Assembly (NCBI RefSeq): GCF_000208865.1
Contig: NC_018396.1
Location: 496,001-560,000 of the forward strand
Source: Neospora caninum Liverpool
Lineage: Eukaryota; Apicomplexa; Conoidasida; Eucoccidiorida; Sarcocystidae
Length of the DNA stretch: 64,000 nucleotides
Direction: 5' to 3'
The position numbers and the translations under genes are program-made. Below are positions 56,322-64,000 of the stretch, piece after piece; positions within the stretch are counted from its first letter, which is position 1, and each line of letters begins with the position of its first letter. The notes beneath the pieces are model-generated. The model worked only from the letters and a program-made list of their open reading frames with translations. It was not told the DNA's origin and did not search any database.

Positions 56322-59300
56322 ATGCAGCCGCTCATGAACACCCCGGCGAGAGCGATGGCGTGGCGGCGCCTCTTCCTCCCCTCCTCTCCCTCTTCTCAAC
56401 CTGCTTTCTCTTCCCTCTCTTTTTCCCGTTCTCTTCCTTCATCTTCTTCCGGTTCTCTCTCCTCATCTTCCGGCTTCTCTTCTCTTCGTTTTGCCTCCTG
56501 GACACGGTTGCGGGGGGGGCGGCGGAATTCGACATCCGCCCGTCCGGGGTCTTTCAGGCGCGTTGGCCGCGGGGCGCGAGTCTCTTCCCGTCCGTCTCTG
56601 TCTCCTCTCTCGCTTTCTTGCTCTCGTCTCCGAGAGACAGGAGTCCCTCAGCCGGACTCTTCTTTCGTCGCCCGTGAGCTTCCTCCGGCTTTTCAGGCGC
56701 GAGGAGCCACGAGTCGCGCGAGACACTCGCGCAGCCAAGTTCTTCGGACAATCCGAGAGTGCTCTTCGCCGCCTTGCGCCCCGCAGGCAAATGTGATTCT
56801 CATCTCGCCATCTGATGCGGCTTCTCAACTCGCATCTCGCACAGAACAGAGAGACACCTGCCTCTCTCTCCAGTCTGTGCGGCACGCCAAGCGACGCGAC
56901 TCGCCTTTCGCCTTCCAAGGGAAAGACCGGACCCGACGTGAACTGGCGACTGCGGGTCTCGAGGTAGGGTGTATGTACACCCCAGAGTGTTTGGGGGGGG
57001 CGAGGATCCATTTCAGGGCCTTCTCTACGGCAGCGGCTGAGACGTCGTCGGTTGCCGACAGTCAGGCGAGCAACGCGTCCACTCCGTCTCAGGCGCCGTC
57101 GAGTTCCCGCAGCCAATCCGCCGTTCTTTCGCGGTCGCTCCGCCAAGCCTTCCCGTATGTCCTGCCGGTCTTTCGTCCTCTCCAGGCGCTGGCAGCTCTC
57201 CCTGTGTGGCAGCAAGGGACGTCGCCCAGAAGTGTGGAGCTGCGCTCGGTCTCTGTCCGCCTCGCGCATGCACTCATGCCGCCCTTCTCGACGGAAACGG
57301 AAGAGCTGTGGTGTACGTACACCCGGCGACTGCTCGCATCTCCGGCTGCCGCGTCGGCGACCTCGTTCGCCTCCTCTGAAGACGAAAAGCACGTGGAGCA
57401 GAGCCAGAAAGCTCGACGCAGCCCAGTCCAGTTGTCTCTGGATTTAGGGCTGCAGATAGCTCGGCTCCTCGCCTCGCGAAACGTCGTTGTGGCGGACGCG
57501 TGGAAGGACTTATTCGCCTCGATGGATCCTCTCCTTGGAGACATGCGACAACGCCAGGAGGAGCGACAGCGTGAGGTGCCGAGTGCGGCTGCGGGGAGGG
57601 CCATGGTGCCGAAGGAAACTGCGGAGGACGGGGACGCGGCCAAGGGTGAGGGCGGAGAGGTCGCCGAGACAGATGCGAAAGAGAACTTCGAAGATGTTCT
57701 CCTGAAGCTGTGCGAAGCCTCCAACCGCGTCCGCCACGAATGGGTCTGGGGGACCGAGCAACTGATGCTCCACGCGCGACGCCAGCTCCCTCTCATGGAG
57801 GCTCCGGAGGCTGCTCGGTAAGCGACGAAGGCGCGAGTCTTGAACGCTCAGATTGCGGCTCACTGTTCTGCACAACGCGCGAGATGCGTTTTCGCTGGCG
57901 GTGCGTGCGCAGAGATCCGTTTTGCAGGGTTTGTCGGGGTGCGGCGCTTTCCGAGGGACCTGGCGGCCAATCCCCCCCGTGAGCACTGAGAAATCAGCGC
58001 TTCCCGTCAAGGTTTTGAAAGGTAGCCTACCGAAACCAACTGCTGTATGTCCCGAGTGTTGCGTCTTTGGTGTCGAGGCGAAGTGGCGGTGGTCTCTTCT
58101 GTGTTTTTCGCTGCGCATGCGCGCATCGAAGTGGTCTTTCGTGCGTGAGAGTGGAGACGGGTGACTGGCTGCCTAAAGAAGGCGGTGCGCTACGCCCACG
58201 TAACGTGCACAGAGCTCGCGAACGGTTGCTCGAACAGAGGGAAAGGCATGTCTGTTTACCTCAGTTCTTTGGGGTCTTCCGAGGGGCGTAGGTCTGCAAC
58301 GGGAAATGCCGCTTCCAAGAAGATAGATCAGCGTGTCCGTGCGAGGCACATGCGTATGCAGGCCCTGTCCCTTCTCCCTGAGCTCTACCGGAGCGCCCCG
58401 TTCGCTGTGCGAAGGCTGTTTGAGAGGCCTCTCGAGTCAGGTGGAAGAATCGGCTCGTCTGGTGTTCGATAAAGGCGCTAATTTTGCGTGTCCTGGACCG
58501 CCTGCCTGAAGAGCGGCGCTGTGTCCCCGTTGAGTGTCTGTGGTTCTGCCCCGTGGGAAGAGACCCAGGGGGGCGGAGAGCGCATGCAGCTTCGTGGCGA
58601 GTCAGCAGTGCCGCCGTTCGGCGACGCGGCGGTGCGTTGATCTCTGCGCTGCTCTCTTTTTCCAGGCTGTTGCACGCGCTGGCTGCGAGTCGCAGCACGA
58701 GCGAGAGCGTGGTGGCGCGACTCGCGGAAGCATTCGTGTTCCTCTGGGAAGGCGACCTGAGTGCGAAAGTCGAGCCTGCGGCGGGGCTCCAGCTCCTCGA
58801 GACGCTCGCGATGAAGAAGGCGATGGAGCGCGACTTCGTGCGCGACCTTAGCAGGTACTCGTTTCGGAAGGAAGAGGCAGAGAGAGGGGTCTCGAGAGGC
58901 TGCGAGGGATGCGAGGCAGGGCGGTATGGGAGTGAGCACAGCTTTTCGCGCGAGATTGTTTCAGGATGCTGCTCTCTGGGGAAGTGTCAAGACACCCGAG
59001 TCGCCAGTGCAGTGTGCCTGAGAGAAAAGCGGAGCGGCGCCGAAGGGAACTCAGAGGCGCTTTTGGCTTCGTAGCCAGCGGTGGGGAGAGCCAAGCAGCG
59101 CTCGACAGGAGAACAAGGAAGTGAGTGAGCGTGGTGGAGGGGTGGAGATCTGACGCTCGTTTCTCTTCCGAGTCGACTGCGCTGATCCGCAAAGGCGCCG
59201 TCGTCGGTGGCGGCCGAGGGTCTGTCGTCCTCAGGACAGCAGTTGCCACGTGCACCCTGAAAACGTCGAGTCCTTCAGAAGCCTTCATTTGGCCGTTGAC

Positions 59301-62300
59301 GGCGAAGGAGTAGGGAAGGGCGGTCGGTGAAAACAGCCCGTCCCCGGGTGGCGAGCGGAGACCCAGACGTGAGTGTGTCGCGGCATGTGGGCGTCGTGGA
59401 GTCGAATACGCGTCTTGTCCTTCGCTGCATGTGTCTGAACTCCATTCTCTTCTGTGGTGGCCCTGTTTCCGTTCTGTTTCCGGTCGCGCGTCCTCTGAAA
59501 CGCCGCTTGCTTCCTGTCCTTGGCTCGCCAGGCGCATGCACTGCTATCTGCATCTCGGCCTGCTGACGCCGTTCGAGAAGACGCGCTTGGCTGCGGTGTA
59601 TCGCCAGCTGGAGCTCCGCCACTTCACCTTTTTCCGGCATCTCGCTGAAGAGATTCTTCACCAGAATTCGCATCGCCAGCGGCTCCTGGCCCTCGGCCGC
59701 TCGGAGCCTTCTGCAGACGCCCAGCAGGCTGAGAAACAGCTCCAGAGACGCCTGCGACTCGCGCGTCTCCAGCAGGAACTGAATCCGTCAAAAAAGAAAC
59801 CAGCCGACTCGACAGCCTCGCCCCCACCTTCCTCTTCTTCCTCGTCGCTTTCCCTCGAACAGGGGATCGGCGAGTGGAGGTGGTATGAGTACGGCCGGCC
59901 GGGCTACGTGATGGGTCTTGGGTTGCAACAGGACTTCTCGCCGAGCGGCGTTCTCCTCACCAGCCAGGTAGTTCCGCTGGTGACACGAGAAAAAGTGGCG
60001 GAGCTCCGGCGCATGGGCCTTCGCGGCGCGGCGCTCCCCGCCGCTGCGCCGCCCGTACAGGAGCCAAGCGCGGAAGCCGCGCAGCGAGAAGACGCGAATC
60101 CAGAGAAGGAGACGTTTCCTCGGTCTGAGCATTTCAGCCCCTCGGGAATCAAAGAGTTCACTTTGGGGCAGATGGCAGTCATTGCGGACTCGATGCTCTT
60201 TGTAAGCCAGGGTCCCACACGCCGCAACAAGGCGCGCAGAGGCGTGCAAAGGCAATCTTCAAACATGCTAGGAAGTTTTCCAGCTTGTGTCGGCGGTTTC
60301 GGGTCCAAGGCCGTCGTGTTGTCTGGCCGCTGTCCGGTGGTCGGGTGTTGTTCCGCGCTCTTTTGTTTTCCGCGTTTCTTCTTCGGTTTCCTCGGTCTGC
60401 TCTGGGTTTTTTCCCGCGCCGAGATTGTGTCCATTTTCGAGTTTTCCAGCTTTTCTCTTTCCCGTTCAGCTCGGTTTCCATCACCAGTCGCGCTTCTTCG
60501 GCTCCGTCGCCGACGTTCTGATGCAGCAGGCGACCGCGCGCGGCGCTGTGGAGACGCTGGACCCACAACAGGTACCGCTTTTGTCTTTCAAAAGTTAGGG
60601 CCAGAGGAAAGTGTGAACTTGGGGTTGTCGGATCGCTCGACCTGCGGATGCGAAGCGAGGGCAAACCGTGAAACGGAGGAAAGAAGCCGGAGAAACGAAG
60701 ACCCTAGCTGTCACGTGCGGCTACCCCGCCGTGTGGCACAAACGAAGACTGCGGGAAGGGAGAGATAGCGGAATGGCGAGCAGTGCGTGATGTGTTTTCT
60801 GAGACTCACTTCGTAGCTTTGCCGAAACGAGAAAGAACGTCCTTTTCCCCTCACGCAGCGGGCGTCCCAGCCCGTTCTCCTTCGTGAGCGACAGAGTCAC
60901 CACGCGAGTGTATGTACACCCGAAACACGGAGGTGCCCTGAATGGAGTAGGCCGCAGCTTTTTTGGATTCTGTCGTTTCCTGCCGCAGTGTACAAGCCTG
61001 ATGGTTTTCTTTGCGGAGACGCGACGTCAGCTGACCGAAGACCCTGACGACTGCGTCCGTCGTCTCACGGACCGGTGAGTTTCTTGGCACTCGCGCGACT
61101 GGTGCGTGTGTGTCTTCTTGGTCTGTGCAAACGCGACGTTCGCTGCTGTTCGCGGAGTTCTGACAGGCCCCGTCAGCCAACGTTTTTCTCTCTCCTCCGG
61201 CAAGCATGTGGTCAGTTCTCGTCGCAGGGCCTTTTAGCCCTTTTTTTGCGGCGGTCTGTCTATTGCTCCGAATTCCGCTGGTGACGTCTCCTGTCTCGTC
61301 TTCCGGCTTTCTCGCGCAGCTTCGTGGACGCGCTCGTGTGCGAAGTGGCCTCGCCGGCGCAGTGTCTCCTCTTTTTCAAGTCCCTGGTGAAGTGGAGCTC
61401 CACGAAGGTGGCCCAGCCCCACTGCAAGAGAAAGCATTGGCGCGAGTGGTCCAACACGTACCGCCCGCTGGAATGGCTGCATGCGCCACGGCCGGCGCAC
61501 CCCACAGACACGCGTCCGATGCTCCTGGCTGTGTGCAAGCACCTCTGCAAGCGCGTGCACTGGTAAGCGAGAAAGGCGAGCTGAGGAATGCTTTTTTGGG
61601 AGCATTCGAGGAGACCGCACCCAGATGCAAGGCACAGAGACTGATCTCGGGTAGGCCGCGCAGGCTGCTGGTTTGTAAAGATAAACAGTGGCAGCTACAG
61701 GCGGGACGAGGCGATATCGCGGCGCTTGCGAGTAGAGTTAAACTTGAGCGAATCTCCAAAAGAGACCACGCACCTCACAGTGAAAGCGAAGCGTTGTGAA
61801 GAAGTCCACCTCGCCAAGAGGAGAAAGCGGTGTCGTCGATCTGTGCTGCGTCTTCTCCAGCTTCAACATGAAGGAACTGACAGGAATGCTGCGCGCCATC
61901 GCCTACGTGGATTTCCGTGAGGCTGCGTTCTTCACTGTCTTCGTCGACTACCTTAAAGAGCGACTGGGAGAAATGCAAGAAGAGGACATTGCAAATGTCA
62001 CCCAAGTCAGTCACCTGCTCGAGGCTCTCGGAAACACACCACCGAGGGAATATAACGGTATATACATCTATATATATGCAGAGCAGTAGATCCGATAGGC
62101 ATGAGGAAGTGTAGATATGGATATACCACTGTCGGGTAGGAGATCCAGCACTGTTCAGGCGGAGTTTGTGTCGCTGAGAAAGACGTTTAGGAACGAGAGA
62201 CTCGCGGAGTGTCTTGGCACACAGCATTGTGATGTTTGCGGTGAGACAGGGGGCTTTAGCTGCTCAGAGAGGCGCACGTGCAAGCGCGGGTGCTTCGCCC

Positions 62301-62793
62301 TCCCTTTTCGTCTCAGCTGTCGTCGGTTACAGTGGTGTCTGGGGGCGCCGCGCATGCAGCACCGATGCGTGTCTGTGGTTCATCTCTCTGTCTCTCTGAC
62401 GGTTGAGCGCGCGGCTCTCTTTCTGTAACGCACGTTTATCTCAGTGGTGGCAAAAAGCCCTTTCAGTAAAGAACCCTTTGCGCCGTCTTCGTGCTTAGTC
62501 CTATCGCGGTTTTCAGTTCGTATGGTGCCGCAGCAGCGCAGGCGCCTCAGTGAACTTCATCGGTTTCCGGTCGCGGGGAACGGCGTTGCCCGGGCGACGG
62601 CGAGGTCAAGTGGCTTCTTATTCGATGCAAAATGCGGCGGTGTATGAGTTTGCGAGGCGGGGAGAGCTGTTGCTGTCGGTTCAGTCGTTTTTGAGCTCTG
62701 AGATGGCACGGGGCCTGTTCTGTGGTACTGTCTGCAGGCGTTCAACAAGGCGAAGATCGAAGAACCCCATCTCTTTTCCCTCATGGGGAAACG
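56322..62793 (+). CDS. Organellar helical-repeat (HPR/FASTK-like) protein candidate, 3' incomplete
   Basis: Exons by phase: 56322-57817, 58666-58854, 59532-60201, 60470-60571, 60859-60909, 60989-61074, 61320-61562, 61861-62005, then less certain 62517-62549 and 62738-62793. Over 1,000 residues. The N-terminus is Arg/Ser-rich without acidic residues (MAWRRLFLP), like a mitochondrial or apicoplast targeting peptide. About 200 residues of low complexity follow. From residue 350 on, the protein is built from paired helices with Leu/Ala/Phe positions: DLGLQIARLLASRNVVVADA, RLAEAFVFLWEGDLS, HCYLHLGLLTPFEKTRLA, FTLGQMAVIADSMLF, DALVCEVASPAQCLLFFKSL, ELTGMLRAIAYVDFREAAFF, AFNKAKIEEPHLFSLM. That pattern fits heptatricopeptide-type RNA-binding proteins described in apicomplexan organelles. 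No RAP domain is seen, but the gene probably continues. Family assignment is inference from repeat style. Confidence 0.5.
56969..56980. repeat. GTGTATGTACAC motif inside long exon 1
   Basis: This copy lies in the open frame of the helical-repeat gene, reading C-M-Y-T. No good in-frame acceptor close by argues for an intron, so it is probably coding. Confidence 0.9.
57312..57323. repeat. GTGTACGTACAC motif inside long exon 1
   Basis: A second copy in the same exon, reading C-T-Y-T after EELW. The frame stays open through it. Confidence 0.9.
60908..60919. repeat. GTGTATGTACAC motif at a 5' splice site (helical-repeat gene)
   Basis: The exon 60859-60909 ends two bases into the motif (GT|GTATGTACAC). 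This end, and not the GT two bases earlier, gives phase 0, which matches the exon starting at 60989 (CTSLMVFFAETRRQL). Confidence 0.8.
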
Positions 62794-63823
62794 GTACCAA
62801 CAGTTGCAGGCGAACGTGATGGCTGTTAAGCGTCGCGGTGTGCTTGTTAGAAGGACGGGGTAACTTTGCGAACCGTGACAGCGGACAGGCCTGAACGGGT
62901 TGGGCGGTCTGCCTGACGCCTGCAGTGCGTGCTGAACTTGTTAGATCGTTCCTTTTTACCCCACGCTGTTGAAGAGCCGTCTTTGCGAGTTCTTGCATAT
63001 GACGGGGCAAAACTTTTTAAAGGCTTTTTTACCCTTCCTAGTGCTTCCAGTCTGAGGAGGCGCCTGTGGCAAGGCAACGCTCCCAACCCACCGCGTCCAC
63101 GGCGGAGCGAGTCACCCCGGACCCATAAGGAAAACGATCAGGGATGCACCAGGGCTTGCGAATGTGTGCAGGTGATGCACTTGCTTTTTGGGCGCGTAGT
63201 CTACGGGTTGAGCAGACGAAAAGTCCGAAAAGGAACTGCTTGTAAGGTGACACGTACGGATCCACCGCCGTAAGGAATCGGTCCTTCGTTTCGCGAAGCG
63301 AGCTAGACGTCGGCTGTCACTAGTTGCAGTATAGCGCGTGCCTACTCGAGATGCAGATACACGTGGATCCGTACGACGGCGCACTGCTCTGGGATTAATT
63401 TCCCTAACCCTAACAAAACGCGCAAACGGACCGCATTAGTTTCATTTAACGGAGCGCCGCGTTGGGGCCAGGCCACGTCTCGTCTGAGAGGGGTATTTTT
63501 GTGTGCGGAAAAGCAGTGAAATCGGCACAGACTCACGAAAGAGTGCCGGAACAAGACGGGAGATGCGCTATGTCAGGGGCGATTTCCCACTCACTATGGC
63601 AGCTCCCATGATTCACAGCCTGTCAGTGGTTTCCCTGACGTGCGCATCAGTCCACTTATGTGGTCAGGCGTTTTTGTGAGCTATTTGTGGCGTGAGAGGG
63701 CCAACGGCGCAGAGACGACCGACTCTCAGGTATAAACACGGCAAAAATGGAGGAAAGGTGACGACGAAGTTCTGAATCTGTCGCAGCAAGTGATCATTTT
63801 TGCGACTTGATCCATTTGAACAG
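62794..63823. other. Intron or 3' region with inverted repeat
   Basis: No convincing coding sequence. It contains a 13-bp inverted repeat (63253-63265 and 63363-63375) and two CCCTAA units (63402-63414). It may be a long intron if the candidate exon at 63824 belongs to the helical-repeat gene. Confidence 0.4.
63253..63375. repeat. 13-bp inverted repeat flanking about 97 bp
   Basis: CGTACGGATCCAC at 63253-63265 recurs as its exact reverse complement at 63363-63375. The arms could form a hairpin or be the remnant ends of a small element. No target-site duplication is obvious. Confidence 0.7.
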
Positions 63824-63966
63824 GTTTCGAGTGTGCGTCGGTGGAAAAGCAGCTTGTGTGTCATGCAAAAGGCTGGCTGCCGAGAGCAACGGCACCTGCC
63901 TCAGAAACGTCGCTCAGTATCTCGCATTTCGCGCTGGAGTCTTCTTGCAAGACCCTGGCACAGAAA
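63824..63966 (+). CDS. Candidate exon, possibly of the helical-repeat gene, running to window end
   Basis: It lies between an acceptor (AACAG, ending 63823) and a strong donor (GTGAGT at 63967). One frame is fully open and reads FRVCVGGKAACVSCKRLA, then LRNVAQYLAFRAGVFLQDPG. The second part resembles the helix pairs in the upstream helical-repeat gene. The phase link to 62793 was not established, so it may equally belong to another gene. Confidence 0.3.
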
Positions 63967-64000
63967 GTGAGTATTAAAGACTACAAGGGTATCCTCTCTT

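Noticed and set aside
56971..57061. Possible hidden intron starting at the palindrome in helical-repeat exon 1
   Set aside because: Acceptors at 57016 and 57061 break the frame. A 63-bp in-frame option (57033) has no good pyrimidine tract, and the frame is open without it.
63402..63414. CCCTAACCCTAAC, telomere-like
   Set aside because: Only two units, and of the TTAGGG type rather than the TTTAGGG type reported for coccidia. Chance is the better explanation.
1..64000. CRISPR arrays, bacterial operons, insertion sequences, rRNA
   Set aside because: No regularly spaced direct repeats, Shine-Dalgarno-spaced gene strings, transposase frames or rRNA-like sequence were seen. The genome style is eukaryotic.

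Overview
The window reads as nuclear DNA of a coccidian apicomplexan, most likely Toxoplasma gondii or a close relative (Hammondia, Neospora). The grounds are intron-rich genes with GT-AG splice sites, many (TA)n microsatellites in introns and intergenic DNA, frequent TGCATGC words, Ser/Ala/Gly/acidic low-complexity insertions inside otherwise conserved proteins, and no bacterial operon or Shine-Dalgarno layout. The species call comes from style alone. Exon borders below were placed by hand from splice consensus and reading-frame continuity.

Layout. (1) 184-16848, plus strand: a very large, many-exon gene, entered part-way (5' end off the window) and cut by a 100-N assembly gap, best explained as the largest TFIIIC subunit (GTF3C1/TFC3/tau138 type), with an unusual internal C2H2 finger. 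(2) 19399-21888, plus: an unrecognised Cys- and Arg-rich protein whose frame holds one TGA lying inside a perfect splice donor. (3) 27679-23870, minus: a giant mitochondrial inner-membrane-peptidase (IMP2/S26)-like protein that appears to lack the catalytic lysine. (4) 30838-28988, minus: an unrecognised protein with a signal peptide and a transmembrane segment. (5) 37041-34411, minus: an FHA domain plus Pin1-type parvulin isomerase in one uninterrupted reading frame. (6) 42585-39160, minus: an SLC35 nucleotide-sugar transporter, most like GDP-fucose carriers, with long loop insertions. (7) 44793-48839, plus: COP9 signalosome subunit 6 (MPN-minus protein), at least seven exons. (8) 51423-54289, plus: splicing factor SF3A2/Prp11, six exons. 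(9) 56322 to beyond 62793, plus: an organellar helical-repeat (HPR/FASTK-like) RNA-binding protein candidate that probably runs off the window.

The genes are independent housekeeping units (Pol III transcription, mitochondrial proteolysis and RNA handling, phospho-dependent isomerisation, Golgi sugar import, neddylation control, splicing), not a cluster acting together. No rRNA, tRNA, CRISPR or intact mobile element was found.

The most unexpected feature is not a gene. A 12-base palindrome, GTGTAYGTACAC, occurs eight times between 36.3 and 60.9 kb and not at all before that. In three introns whose reading frames can be checked, it supplies the 5' splice site.
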